Shown here: positions 27,646 through 41,370 of the stretch, piece by piece | Numbering within the stretch: the stretch's first letter is position 1 | Layout: every line of letters starts with the position of its first letter | NCBI GenBank assembly: GCA_963576735.1 | Contig: OY755172.1 | Location: 2,480,001-2,544,000, forward strand | Direction of reading: 5' to 3' | DNA: 64,000 nt | Source: Bedellia somnulentella | Lineage: Eukaryota > Arthropoda > Insecta > Lepidoptera > Bedelliidae | Translations under genes and position numbers: made by a program | The notes under the pieces: model-generated | Told to the model about the DNA's origin: nothing | Database searches by the model: none | The model's input: the letters and a program-made list of their open reading frames with translations, nothing else

Positions 27646-28051
27646 ATACAAATGAAGTCTATAAAATGTCATTTCTAAAATATTTTTTAATAAAATTAAC
27701 ACTACTTATTTTGGATCACAAAAGTAATTAAGTCTATAAATACCGTTCAATGGCTTTAGAAACAAGTGAGGTAGTTACATCGGAATTTGTTTTGATAGTT
27801 TAACAAATGGGAGAAATAATATTGTTAATATCCCTAATTTATTTGAACCAAATTCTTGTAAATATAATGAAGGCGGCTTATTTAATGGATCGATTCAATA
27901 AATTGCTCCAAACTCAATACAAGCATCTACATAATCTTAAAACTCGACTACTTAGCTAGATGAATTTAGTGTAGTTGTTTATAAAAACAAGTTTCCGATT
28001 AACACGTAGCCTACGCTTGTTCAAGCTGATTTTTTATACAGTGGTCACTTG

Positions 28052-28185
28052 ATACCATAGCTCAGTTGGCAGAGCGGCGGGGGCGCATACCCGGATATCG
28101 TGGGTTCGAGTCCCACCGGTGTGGTAAATGTTCATTTTCTTTAATTGATTAGTAATAATCCCCACATGAGGTTTTCATGCAATAC
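28052..28185 (+). mobile_element. tRNA-like repeat of the 321-bp family, solo copy
   Basis: A tRNA-like segment (ATAGCTCAGTTGGCAGAGCG ... GTGGGTTCGAGTCCCAC) has perfect T-arm and D-arm but a poor acceptor stem. It has the same off-pattern anticodon loop (GGCGCATA between CGGG and CCCG) as the copies at 61.4-62.5 kb. It is followed by the family's 3' motif AATAATCCCCACATGAGG at about 28151-28170. The 5' half of the unit is missing. Confidence 0.7.
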
Positions 28186-28728
28186 AAAGCTTAATAACTT
28201 TTTATCAACTAAATATAGTGACTATGATAGTTAGTGATCTGAGCAAAAAGGAAATAAAATGCAAATTAAGCTATGAACTGTAAATTGATCAATTAGTGCA
28301 GACTTGTACACTGTGTGTTGTTTTTGATATACAATAAAATTGCTACTTAAAAATAGTAATAATGAAAATACTTATGTGTAGTTAAACATAAGCTTGAAAT
28401 ATGTTCCAACTTTGACGAAGTTTACCTGTAACAAAAAGATGACAAATTGATACAAATATCAAATGAAATTTAATAGAGTATCTAACACAATATTATGTCT
28501 ATTTACTAAGTAGTCAGCGTTGAAAACACTTAAAATCTCACACGAAACCAGTTTTCTCTCATTAACTAACCAAAGTATAGTTTGTAAAATAATGGGATTA
28601 TTAAATATAGTTGAAATTGTCAAGTCCCACAGTTTAATGACGTCATCTTTGTCTTTGCTGGTTAACGTAGGTAAACTTTAAGATAACTATGATGTATAAT
28701 TAAATGTATTATTTTCTTTACTTGCTGT

Positions 28729-28977
28729 TTAGTGTCGGCTTAGAATAGCACTACTCCATTTCTTCCGGTGGGTGTACGTAAGAGGCGACTAACGGTATTG
28801 AGGCTTTTAAGGGATTTTTGGGCGATTCGGTTGGAGACCCATCACCAACAACCTTTATTTTTACAATCTTTTCCCCACGCAACTTCCATAAGTGGCCGAG
28901 GAATTTCTAATTCCTTAGCTCTGGCTACCCCTTTTAGGGATTTATAGCCGTGAGTATACGTACGTATGTATTTATGT
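28729..28977 (+). mobile_element. Tail-sharing SINE, near full length
   Basis: Same family as 18160-18408. It has all blocks from TTAGTGTCGGCTTAGAATAG through GCGGTTTGG-type B-box-like sequence (CGGTTGGAGACCC) to CCGTGAGTATACGTACGTAT. Confidence 0.8.
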
Positions 28978-31329
28978 ATCTTCTCAGAGTACAGCGAATA
29001 AGAGTTCGAAACGAAATTCTCTTGGATAATTCGTTCATAATCATTTTGAAATCAATCAAGTAGGAATAATAAGTAGGAATTAAAGAAGTTGGTTAAAAAC
29101 CAAAAAAGTTTTACATCTGTATCAGTCTTATCAAAAATACACTAGTACTACGTTTTCATGAAAAATTAGTAAGCGTTTAAGACTCGTCGTTAAGATAAAA
29201 CCCAAATTCTTTGAAACAGATAAATATTAAAACAAAACAAACAACACAGACCTAGAACTATCAACAAAAGATTGATCACAGACAACTAAAGGACATATAA
29301 TAATAATAACACAATGGGCTGTTCACGGTCTCGGTCAAATTATATCACAAATTGACCACATCAAATATCAACCCATATCCATAACAAACTAGAGCACGTA
29401 TAGAACAAAATGTATCAATGTCATATAATTATGGCGATTGTCCTATTAAGACAGCTTTAATCCGGCTGGCATGACCTTCCACGTTTGAAGGTCGCAATAC
29501 CAGCAACGGTTATTAGTAGCGAATTAATGTAAACCTATTGAGTAATTTATATACATTATATACAAACTGACATAGTTGTATTAGCTTAATTGCTACTATT
29601 CAGCCTTCAAGTTGAAGATTTGGTTAAAATTGGTTAAATTATGAGATTTCGGGAATTAGTCAGCTAAAGCTTATGTTTAGTACAATTTCAAAACTTTAAA
29701 ATGGATATGACATGATATTCGGTTTATTTATGCGCGGGTTAAGCTAATGATTTTTGGTTAAGCTGAAATTAAACTTTTCTATAACCTACTTCCTTTTTCA
29801 AGTGGGCTTGGCGAAATGTAAACTGGAATTACATGCAATATACAACGTTACTAGTAATTCACTATAAACTCAACCATGTTTTCCCTATAACTATAATCAA
29901 ATCAATCATGGCGATCAAATTATACAAACACCAGGAGATCATAAAATACATGTATTAATAACCCGCGGGTACATTGCAACGCCTGGTGAGATAACTCTGC
30001 AATTTATTGCAAGAAACGGTGTGTTACTGACAAATCGTTATAGGCTGTACAATCTATGCAGCCAGCATAAACTAGTGATATCTAAGACAAGTCCTACAAG
30101 TTACGAGAAATATGTAAAAGAAAGTTTGAGTCTAGATGTAGATTGCTGGTAGAAGTTTAATAATTCTCAAGTTGAACGTATAATTTAAATAAAAGTTCAA
30201 TACCATTGAATAGGTTAGGAATAAACAAATTAGGAAATCACAAATGACGGCTCAGGTAATAGAATACATACTATATATTTTTCAATTAAAGCCTCTTTAA
30301 TTAGAGAATATTCACGTCAACATTAATGTCACAAAAAATCTAGGAGATATAAGATTTTATATAGGAATACAGATAACAAGTGAAATTTAAAGAAGGGGAA
30401 GCAATATCTAAATCATTGTCATCAACCAACAGAAGTCTACTGATATGTATTATTAAAATTAATGAGATTATCGCATTACAATGAACAAATACAGTTGAAC
30501 GAATCCAATTGACCACACGAACATTTCCACGAAAACCAAAACACGAATGCGCAACGAAAACGTGTCCTGGCAGAGATAAGGCTAGAAAGCTACAACAAAG
30601 CACCGCTGATTTCCTAATCATGTTCCGAGTCGAAGAGCCGATATGTTGGACACAGCAACCAAATTACTGCAACACAGATACGGGAGCCTTTATACTGCAT
30701 TGCTGTTCGGCTGGCAACACTGGCTCTATGGATACGAGATCCCAGAGCTGTTTCTGCACGACTTTCTTGTTCCAACAAAATTAGCGGCAATTTCCGATTA
30801 AACTGGTCTTTGTTATCAGTAAGTGTTCCTTTATGGTTCTGATTCTGGATATTCCTTAATATCTTGGGTAGTAAATATCCGTTTTATTGTACTTTCTTGT
30901 TTGGTAATAGGAATAGTAATAGGTTTTGTCACGCCTAGGGTATATTGACATTTATAAAAAGATGTGCAGGGTAACGAGACTTGAAATGTTTAACCCTTTC
31001 CATAATACGGCAGGGAAGTCGAAAGTGCTAAATACTGAGGAGGTTTCACGTCATAACTCCTATAATTTCCATTTCTTAAAATTAATCGGGTAAGTAAAGT
31101 CCTTGTTGAGGCCATACTGCTAAAAATATTATTTATTTTCTCTACAAATAAATTAAGTAATTAATGTATGTTCCTGGCAGTTTCAATTTAACAAGAAAAA
31201 ACAATGGTGAGTCTATTTAAAAAATACTGTTTACACTATTGAATTTGTGTTTGAATTTAATACGGGTTAATAGCATCTTACGATTGTCTTCAACGAGGAT
31301 AAATAAAGTAATTTTCTGCCGTCTAGAAT

Positions 31330-31680
31330 TCTCGGCGCAGTAACAAACATAAGCTGTGTTCCATTATCGCTCGGATTCTCTTTCTACAACTGCACTACTT
31401 CGCACGGACCCGCCGCATTTCTCAACGATTATGCAAGTGCAAAATCAGGCCGGAAAATGTCAAAAGTTCGCGCAAGCGCCTCTGCACATGTGACGTTTGA
31501 ATAGGGTTCCCTTGCTGTCACCTCAAGAATTACTTGCACTATTACTCTAATAGAACCTTAATAGCCGGTGGATCGATTCATAAATCGATCTACAACAGAA
31601 TGGCGCTATTAATCAATCGAATTAAATCGCATGATCTCCATTCTTAGGCCCGCGCCGCTGACATACGTAGACTAAGTTAT
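31330..31680. promoter_or_regulatory. GC-rich island, possible regulatory element
   Basis: About 350 bp of higher GC than the flanks, containing a near-palindrome GATCGATTCATAAATCGATC (31573-31592) and several TGCGCAAG/TTGCACT-type repeats. No coding frame with splice borders is visible. Confidence 0.25.
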
Positions 31681-34600
31681 GAATGAGCTGGAGTAATTGC
31701 AGGACTAAATTGCGGCTTCACTAAAAGGCTACCTTAATTATTGGTGTCCACCACAACTCTGGTTGTGGCTGGCTAACGATTTAGCTGCGATTAAAACTTT
31801 ACATACCCTGCTCATTTAATTTTCGTAAATACAAAGGAACTGGCGTGTCCATGATTTGAAATTTAAAAGTGTTTCATATAGTTTCACACCCAACTAACTT
31901 ATCTTGCTTTATTTAGATACATCAAAATGTATTTAAGCCTTTTTTAAATGTAATACAATATATTTCCAAGGTTTTATTAAAGTAGAGTATGATTTCTCAG
32001 CTGTCCATTGGAAAAGGCAAATTATAAATAAATATTATAAAACAATATATTTTAAATTACACTTTTTGATGGTGGCATCCTGGCCATCGCATTGTTTACA
32101 AAACATTTAAAAACTAGCGCACAGGACACCTTGTATTGCACCCGCGGGAAGAGTTAAAAACTCAAAGCAATCACTATTTGGTTATCAATGTTCAGCTTGA
32201 CAAATACATATATTCAGAAAAAAAAACAAGGTTTTCCGCTTGAATACATCGAGTATCCATTTCCACCTCAAAGCTTGACTTTGTATAAGAAATAGATAAA
32301 TCGCACAATTATACAACTCAATATTTCCTACCACTTGGATATCATCAGTTCATTAGATGTATATTAGTCTCCGGCGATTATGTAAAACATCGCCGATATA
32401 TTCATATTGTGCGAAAACCTGATCGATTTATCGTTTGCCATGCAAATCTGAGATTCCACTTAGACATTTATCATATTTTATTATAAAACGTGCTTCTTTG
32501 AATGTACAGATTGTAGTGTTTCTGTTGGAAATAAAAACACAAGTGATAATACTAAATTAATTAATAAAAAGACCATGTTAGCCTTTTTAAAGTCAGATTT
32601 ACTTCAAAACAACTGTGAATCGAGTGCTACGATTCGTTCCAAAAATAATGCATTTAATAAATGTAATAAAGTTGTTGCATTGTGCCAATCATTTGTATCC
32701 AACGACACGAGCGGTCGAATACAAAAAAAAAAACGCAACCGCGAAAGAATCAATAACCCAAACAAAAAGAGCAATCAAAGCGAGGCATTTTTCAAAATTC
32801 TGTCCATAAGCGTCGCGCGCGCATCTGTGCATCACATAACGTTTCCCTCTTTCCCACAAGCCACCCTTCCGTTCGGCGCATACGTCGAAGAAAAAACACA
32901 CACACACGAACAAACCGCGCTCAAGTGCGTCACATCTGGTGTGTTGCTCGAAAACAGCATGTGTTAATATAAAACGAGATATCTCGCTCAAGTGTTTAAT
33001 ATGTTTTACTAGACTTTTTATTTCTTAATGGCGATCTTTTGGAAGGTTTATTATGGCTTTTATTACATTTCAGATGCAGACGTATGAATATTTTATGTGT
33101 CCTGTCGCTTCAAACTTTTACCTCCTATATGTAGGTTTTTTAACATTTGCAAAAGCTTATTTTGAATAGTATTCCTCTTTGTGAGATTATTTTCATTTGA
33201 TTACAAGCAAGTTTTCTGAGTTGTCACCATTTAAGAGTAATATTGTTTAATACCGTAAGTTTAACGTTTATCTTCCGACCAAGATGGAAAAGTAATGCCT
33301 TAAGAATAATGTAGGTAATTTGTTTTCTGTTTATTTAAAAACCGCTGTCCTGCCGCGCGCCGCCATCTTTAATGACACCGAGTCACTTAGACGCCGCTAA
33401 CTAATTCTGGTTAATTGAAATGAGTTTTTAAGCTTTTCGGTTCAGTCGTAAATTTTCTTATTTTTCTGAGTTCAAAGGTTTAAAATGGCATTTTAGAGAG
33501 TCTTAATTGAAGAGACATGGTTGGACAATACAATGCCGGTAACCCACAACAAGTGTTATATTGAAACTTAATGATGAATTTTGGTTAATCGATAATTGTA
33601 AGAACATTTTCCAATAACTTAGCTTAAGACAAACCTTCATTTGATATACTCCAATAAACAGTCACAAAAGTATACTCAAACTTAATGCAAGATGATCGAA
33701 ATTCAAATCCTAAAAAGGTTTTTTGTCCAACATACATCAGAGATTAGCCAGTGACACAAAAAACAATATAATGGACCCGTGATGAATAAAGAACAAAAAA
33801 CTGTGAATACACGTGGCAAGAGATATTGAAATGGGACGAAATAAGAATAAATATTAGTTTCTATATTTACTTATAGTGTCTTATTTTATTCTTTTTGGAT
33901 ATCAACGTATTAAGTAACGCAAAAAGTCTAGTTATTTTATTGTTCAAGCTAAGTTAATTTGAAAAAAAATTCGCATTTTCTCTAGTCAATGTAACATCCC
34001 AAGAGAAAACTGCAAAATATCTCAGCACACCTTCCCACGAAATAGTTTATAAACGAAATTTAATACTAAAATCGATACAATTCATAATGACAATGCGTCG
34101 GAGTGTGTTGACCGAAGAGCGAAATGATGAGACAAAGATATGAATAGTGGTATGTGGAAAGGGGCTAGCGATAGTAATGGTAGTGAATAGGTTACGTACG
34201 TTAGATTGCAGCTGCTCCTCGTGTGAGGGTCTCAATAATAATAATATGATCAGTCGACCGTGGATAAGGGCAGCCAGTGTATGCCACGTTTTGCGACATC
34301 AATATACTATGACCAATGTGGACCTTAGTTAATCAGAAGGTAAGTTAGTTAAACAACCTAAATCGATATTTAGAAATAAAGCGTCTACTTAATTTGAACC
34401 TAAAAACAATGGATTATACTATAAATTCAGATTATTGTTTCTCGTTAAAAAAGAAAAAGAATACTTGATCTTATTTAAGTGAGTTTTTTTAGCTGATGAT
34501 ATTTTAACCGTCATAAATTGACACTGAAAAATCATGCAAACCTAATAAAATATAAATCAGCAGAGTATGCAATTGATTTAGAATAATTCACTAAAATAAT

Positions 34601-36639
34601 GTTTTCCGACTGATGAAAACATTAAAATAAGTTGAACAGAATAATAGCGATGAAGCAAACCGTTACATTTCCACTTCGAACTAAAGCTCGCATCGAGTAC
34701 TGAATCGATTGATTTGAAGAATAGTAATTTAGTTCCATCATGACGTTAATAAACAGAGAAGAGACGTTTGAATCGATTTCCCATCACTATTGTTATATAA
34801 ATAGTTGCAGTAAAATAATAGGTAATAGGGCTTTGATTCTCTTCACTCAAATTCACACTGTGCCCTCGTCAAAGTGCACCTTCCCACATTATCTTACATA
34901 ATAATATTGCATTTGTTATATCAATAATTGAAAATATTGGTGGATTTCCTTAAATAAGAACCGTTAGCTGGTTCAAGTATATCTTAAAAGTTATGACATT
35001 ATGCTTAACATTTACTACACTTTAGAACAGGTGTAAGAATTTTTATTCCAAAAAAAAATTACTACAAGTATGTTCAGGATTTGTAACGAATTTTATTGCA
35101 ACATCTTCAATTACAGAATTGCCTGCTTCCAATCTTGCATTGGCAAACATTTCTCTAACGACATGTAAGTTATTGGCAAACATATATCGGTATTCGATCC
35201 TGGTTGACAGGAGTTCTCCGTCCATCATTCGCTAATGGCCCTGCACTAACTAGACCTATCGGGAATGGATTAACTGCTCTTATTTATTGTATTGCTTTGG
35301 AATACATAAAGCGTAACTTTAAAATATATTCGCAAAGTTCTTTTTATACCGAGGGAGGACTTAAACCTTTGTATGATTTACGATTGTAACTTTGATAACG
35401 ATGGCTAGGTTTCCATTTCCATTGCATATTCTGAAGCAGATGAATATAGTTTTACAGACGCTTCTTGGTCAGGTTCTTCGAAATTATTACTGACATCTCT
35501 CGTTCCATACAAAGATAAGACTGAAGGTAGGTAAGGTTTGCTGAATGATAAATTAATATACATTCACCAATAAATTCCATGATTTAAGATGGTCAAGATA
35601 GAAATCATAAGTTATTCTTCACTCGTAGTTTACTCATAGGCTATTTTGAAAACCTTTAGATTGTAAGATTTTTTAAGTAAATAAAGGCCTGGTTGGCTAA
35701 TCAGAATATTCATTAGACAGTAACGACAATTTCTCCCATGTTTTGATAACTGATTGAACACAGACATCCAATTTCGCCGACAATCGAATGATAGTGACCC
35801 CAGGGTTAAAAATCCCTTAAATGGTCCATACGCTTCATTTAAATACATCCATATAAAGGCTGTCCTGCACAATAAGCCGGCTCGAGTAATGTAGGGTTAT
35901 TTAGAACGATTGAGCGGCCTGGGGCGGCGGATTACAGTTAGTGGGCTTATATTGCGTTCTTGTAACTAGGAACTGCAAATTGATGCTCACATAATTTAGA
36001 ATAGATGATATAAATCATTTCTATTGACTTTGCTCATGAATTATTATTCCTTATATGCGTATAGTATAACACAATTTAAATATATTGTTGTAGTATCATT
36101 GTCAAGCTCGGGCCTTATTTAAAGGAGTGGCAGAGTGACAACTTTTTGGGAACATCAAAATATTTGTGGAGAGTAGGGTTTCGCAAGGCAGCGCAATGTT
36201 GCCTTTTTGAATATAGAAATATAAACATGAAGCCCATATGTTTCTTAACGAAAACACAGACATTTTATTCCACCACTTGAGTTAATCCCATACCTCATTT
36301 CGTCACGGCTGATTACCATTAATCCGCAAAGAATTTTGTTATAACTCCACGAACCGAGTAAGGTTTCTGGCTAAGTAACATTTTAAGTACCCAAAACCCC
36401 TTGCGTGCGTACAAGAGAAAGTCCTAAAACGAATAAAAAGAAGTTATACCTGTCGACCTTCCTTCTAAAACATAGCCCAAAGCACCGATGAAACAAACGT
36501 AATCGTAGCGCGGCAAATGAATCACGCTTCCCAGAAAACGGAAACATCCAAATTCTTAAAGTCGTATAATCCGGCGGAATGAAATACGGCATCGGGCCTC
36601 ACTGGTTTCATAGTAGCGTGTTGTTTTCCTAAATGATAC

Positions 36640-36740
36640 GGTTATAGGGCCGTGCGCCACGCACCTGCGCAGAGCACCCGGCGCAAATCTCGGAGGGTGC
36701 AACGTCTCGGGTCTCAGGTAAGCGTCCCAACGTTTAGGAC
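36640..36740 (+). other. GC-rich island with strong splice donor
   Basis: GCCGTGCGCCACGCACCTGC through TCTCGGGTCTCAG is followed by gtaagcg at 36719, and an AG (GGTTATAG) precedes it. All frames are open over about 70 bp and no domain is visible. It could be a first exon of an unannotated transcript or a regulatory island. Confidence 0.2.
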
Positions 36741-38319
36741 CGTTGAAATTTTATAAGGGGATTGCAAATAACTTGTTCTTATAGTAACGTGGTCATCAGT
36801 CGAGCAATTTACAATACATGGACGGACATATCGAAACCGGAATGTCAAGGTGATTTTGCATTTTCGAACAATATTCGAAATCATATAAGGGTGATTTATA
36901 TCAAGATGTAATCAGTGAAGAGATTATGTTTAATTAATTGGAATTGGCAATTCTAGCTAATTTGATTGAATTCGTTAACATTTTAACATAAGTCTATTTA
37001 CAGGTTTACAAGATAGAACTGTATATTTGCGAAATAAACGTGGATGGAATCGAAGATGACGACAACAAAGTATAAATTGTAAAAGAGCATGTATTGAAGA
37101 ATTGATGGATATAATATAAACCATGCTCGAATGAAAGGTTTTTTGGGTTATACAAAGTGATGGCAGTGGGAATAAAACACTAATGCCCTGTGTATATAAA
37201 ATTGTGTATGTTTACATTCTATATAACGAAAACTTTAATAAAAGTAATTAAGGACCAAAAACATTATAAACAAGTCTATTGAGTTTTACTACTCAACCAC
37301 CTTGCGTTGAAACACTTGATATCTTTTGAATGGCTTTAGAGAACTTCATAAGTATTACACATTTCGACCGACTAATTATAGGTCAGAGAACATTTTAACG
37401 ACAGCGTAAACCGCTTACGTAAGAGAACCTCGCGTGCATTCCTCTGACCCCAACTGAACGCAACTATTGAATCTTCTCACTACTTATCATTTGAACAAAA
37501 AATATGAATCGATTGGGACAGAGTAGATTCAACTAACTACTAATTACAGCGAGCGCGATGTCTTCACAAGATAAATCATGACCAGTTATATAATTAACAT
37601 CGATCGATCAGTATTCTGTTTTCAATACCACAGTTTATTTAAAACATAGTTTAAAAACATTCTATAGTTATTCCATTACATTAAAAGAATAAAACGATTT
37701 CCTTTCTTAACGCAGATAATTTAATTTAATGAGCAGTCAAAAGCATTGATTCTTGATTACTAATAATCATGTCATTCTCTTAAGCGTCAACATCAAAAGG
37801 TATCGATTAAATCTTATATTTCGACATGAACTTCCTCTGCAAACAATTCTCACAGAGAAGGCGATCGAGTAAATCAGTTAAAATAAATGCTCTCACGCAC
37901 TTCAAGTCTTTTAATTCGCCAGCTAATAAGCCCCGGCCTTCTGAATCCAGTAGCTTTATAATAATACTTTAAATAATTACTTTGCCGTGGACCACATGTC
38001 GACCGGCCGCTGGTCAGCTTCAGATAATAATTAATGAGTCAATGTAGAGAATTACCTTTTGCAATTCATTATTGATAATACGTTTTATATTATTAAGATC
38101 TTAATTCACACCTTGCAATGTATATAAAAGTATACAATACTAAAAGCTATGTAGATATTTTTCTTTTATGTATTATTAAGCTATGACATTAATTTCTCAT
38201 GATATTGCAACATGCTTATTATACACCGGTAATCCTAGTTGCAAACTAAACTTGAAAACGATATAACGCAAATGCCTAAAATGTAAATGTGGTAACCAAA
38301 AATGATTTCGATTTTACCT

Positions 38320-38535
38320 ATCAATGTTCAGAAAGGTAATGTTAGTAGACAACGAGGGCTCATTTGGACCAAATAAAGAATTTGCTCAAAAAGGCAGGTG
38401 TCCGAAGTATGATAAAAGAGCATGTACTATAATATTGATGGATGTGAACGAAGCTAGAGGTTTGTCAGGATCGTACAAAGTGGCGATCGATAGTCTATGC
38501 CTATGGAAACTAACGGCGTATATGTATGTTCAGGA
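38320..38535 (+). mobile_element. RTE-like LINE 3' fragment
   Basis: Degraded match to the LINE C-terminus and 3' end. It runs from GGTAATGTTAGTAGACAACGA through AAAAAGGCAGGTGTCCGAAG, AAAAGAGCATGTA and GTTTGTCAGGATCGTACAAAG to CTATGCCTATGGAAACTAAC and a short GTATATGTATGT tail. There are several indels. The open frame 38324-38572 that runs through it is a by-product. Confidence 0.75.
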
Positions 38536-39761
38536 ATTAAAGGTGGCTATCAAAACAGTTGAGACAGCTTAATCGCTAAGTAAAAGCTTCGACTTGCAGA
38601 AGACATGGAAACTACCACGTGTCGTTTTCAACGGAAACAATGGCGATTGAAAATCTCGCTGAGATTTAGCTGCTTGGAAAGAACAAGATGCAAATATTTA
38701 CTAGATTTGCTTGTCTCTTTTCAGTTTCTATTGGATCAAACTACTGCCAATAATTACTCGTTTACGTTGGGTTATAACTGTTTAAGTGGTTATATAGTTC
38801 AAAATAAATGATAGAAATAGTTAATTTTTTTTCACAAACACATACAATTTGCTGTTACCTTTCTTCTCTGATATGATGGAAAAAATGGGTTTGGATTGGA
38901 CTATCACTCCATTCAATACCTTAAGTAACTAGTTACAGATTTTAAAGTTTCCAATGAAGTTTTACTACAAAGGGCGGTTCCTGATTTCATTCATAAGAAG
39001 AACAAAATGTACCTATTGTAAACGAATACTCTTTTCAATTTGAAGATGCCATAAAAGTCTTGTAAAGTTTAATGGCAACTCTACTCCGTCCCCAAAACAC
39101 TTCAAACCTTCCCAAACTCAACTATTTCGAGCAGAGTCAACCAATCTATTGTTCCATTGGTCATTGAGCAAACAAACTCCAAAATGACAATGCTGTTTCG
39201 AGTGGCCTCTCGAATTATGGCGAGGTCATCACAACAATGGAGACAGAACCACGCGGATTGATAGTGGTCGGTTCACACGCTTGCGATAGTTAGGTGCTTC
39301 CGAGAGCGCCCTTCCGGCAGTGAGACTTGTTACGACGTGATCGCGCCCTATCAACGCTTCCGCCGGCGACCGCAGGACCTCATGTTATTCTTATCTGTCC
39401 TGGAGGGCAATTCTCGCAAGTTCGATATCACTTCTATCATAGAAATATATCAAGTGTTAAATGTCATGTGAAAAATATCACAAAGTGAAATATATTTCTA
39501 TTGATAGATTGAAACTGTATTCTCACACACGGAAGTAATTTTTCCTTAGACATTTAGACTAGAGAACGACATCCCCGCTCCAAGCGAATGAATTGAATGA
39601 AAGATTAGTTTAATTGTCATCTAAGGTCTAAAAAGGTCTTCACAACTGTCAACTTGACAACTATTCCAATGCAAATTGTGACATTTGTTTCGCAGTATCA
39701 GTCAGTTCGTTTGCTTTGAAAAAGTTTAAAAAGTGGTATTTTTATTAATTAAAATATTGAA

Positions 39762-40918
39762 ATGGAGACAGCAGCAAAAAAAATAAGAGCTGCATATCCA
39801 TCCAGTGAGCAAAAGCACAGACTTTTAGAATTGCTTGAAGCTGATGCTGAATTAAGAACGGGAAAGTTTTCAGCACAATTTACTAAAAAAATTGCACAGC
39901 AGCGATGGCAGGCAATAAGTCTGGAGCTAAACGCCATTGGTGGAGCCTCCAAAACCTGGGAGGAGTGGCGTAAGGTAAATATTGTAATTTCATTAAAGTA
40001 ATCTTATTTCCTCGGTTAGTCCACTCTTTTCGTCAGCGTCATTTTACTAATATTTTAAACTTATCAAATCAGACATATCAAGACAAGAAGGCTAAGGCTA
40101 AAAACAAAGCTGCTGCAGTGGCACGGTCGTGCAGAAAAACAGGTGGTGGCATCCCTGTACCTGAGCTAAACTTTGACGAACTACAGATGCTACAAATTTC
40201 AAATGAGTCAATAGTGGGGCATGCGGATGTTGCACAGGAATCTGCAGTTCCTACTTTTGTCATAGGTAAGAATCTTATTTGTTTAAAAGTTATATCTAAA
40301 AATGATTTTTAATTAAGCAAATCTCTTCACATTATAAAGTGTATTATGCTATGCAATTATTTCTAATGAATCTTGCTTTAATTCAACAGAAACATGTGAC
40401 CATAATTTAGAAAGTAACTTGAATGCCAGCACAAGTGGGGTCGGGTCAGTTTTAACATCCCTAAGTTCCGAAAATTGTGACTTGAGAGGTAAATATATAA
40501 ATAGAAATATGTATGTAATTTCCTATTTCATGGTATAATAGATGGTTTTTTTTTAGCAAGTAATGCAGAAGTAACACTATCTTGTTCAAATGTGGGCACT
40601 ACAGAACCTGAGCATCTACAAATTGCATCTGCTCCCAATGTAAATGGTAAATACATATAATAAAATCATGATCCTAATATTTTCAGTTCTACAAATTTAC
40701 TTACATTGTGTTTGTTTTCAGCCCCAACAAAAAACACACGCACAACTAAACTAAAATCTTCCATAAATGTCGCAGAAAATTTAGTTAGTGAATTGAAAAA
40801 CAAAAATATATTAGAAGAACAATTTTGTGGTGAGGTAATAAAACAATTGAAGAGGCATGCAGATGCGATGGAATCGATTGCAAATTCTTTTAAAGTTAGG
40901 AGCAATCCATATATTTAA
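39762..40918 (+). CDS. Harbinger Myb/SANT-like DNA-binding protein (five exons, intact)
   Basis: Exons 39762-39974, 40073-40265, 40390-40488, 40557-40646 and 40722-40918 join with consistent phases (0, 1, 1, 1) and canonical gt/ag borders. They give 264 codons including the stop, with no interruption. Exon 1 carries a trihelix/Myb-SANT-like domain: RLLELLEADAEL, then QRWQAISLELNAIGG, then TWEEWRK. Exon 2 continues TYQDKKAKAKNKAAA and a TGGG motif, the hallmark of the second Harbinger protein and of its domesticated relative NAIF1. The C-terminal exon is a Lys/Glu-rich helix. In characterised Harbingers this protein binds the transposon ends and helps import the transposase into the nucleus. 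Introns are 68-124 bp. Confidence 0.85.
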
Positions 40919-41072
40919 TTTATTGTTAATGTATTCTGATTCTGTTTTCATTCTATTTAATTCGAAATTATCATAAGGAGAGTAGATTCAATTTTTTTTA
41001 AGGATATTTGTTTTAATCTAACATTTAATTTGTTGCCAACTCCAAAGATATTTTAGTATTACTGTTTAATTA

Positions 41073-41281
41073 TGTAGTGTCAGCTTAGCACTAACCCATT
41101 TCTTCTGGTGGGTGTATGTAAGAGGTGACTAATGGTATTGGAGCTTTTAAGGGATTTTTGGGTGATGCGGTTGGAGACCTATCACTAACAACCTTTATTA
41201 TACTATCTTTTCCCCACTCAACTGTCCAAAGGTGGCTCGCTTGCCCTTCTAGGGATTTATAGGTGAGTATATGTATGTATG
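41073..41281 (+). mobile_element. Tail-sharing SINE nested in Harbinger
   Basis: Complete at both ends (TGTAGTGTCAGCTTAGCACT to GGTGAGTATATGTATGTATG), with a ~30-bp deletion before the CCCTTCTAGGGATT block. It is inserted between the Harbinger Myb gene and the tandem repeat. Confidence 0.8.
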
Positions 41282-41370
41282 TCAATTTGAACTAGTTATT
41301 TATTTATTATTATTTGATTATTAACTGCAGTACTGCTGTTTATGTACATTACTATTGTAAGATATTAATT

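Noticed and set aside
28052..28124. Functional tRNA gene
   Set aside because: D and T arms are good, but the acceptor strands pair only when shifted and the anticodon loop has eight bases without U33. It also carries the 3' sequence of the dispersed repeat.
32575..32991. 130-codon plus and 100-codon minus open frames
   Set aside because: They overlap on opposite strands in a GC-richer island, lack domains or splice borders, and contain simple A and CA runs; chance is the better explanation.
37020..37120. Additional LINE fragment
   Set aside because: GTAAAAGAGCATGTATTGAA and ATTGATGGAT resemble the LINE, but the match is too short and broken to list.
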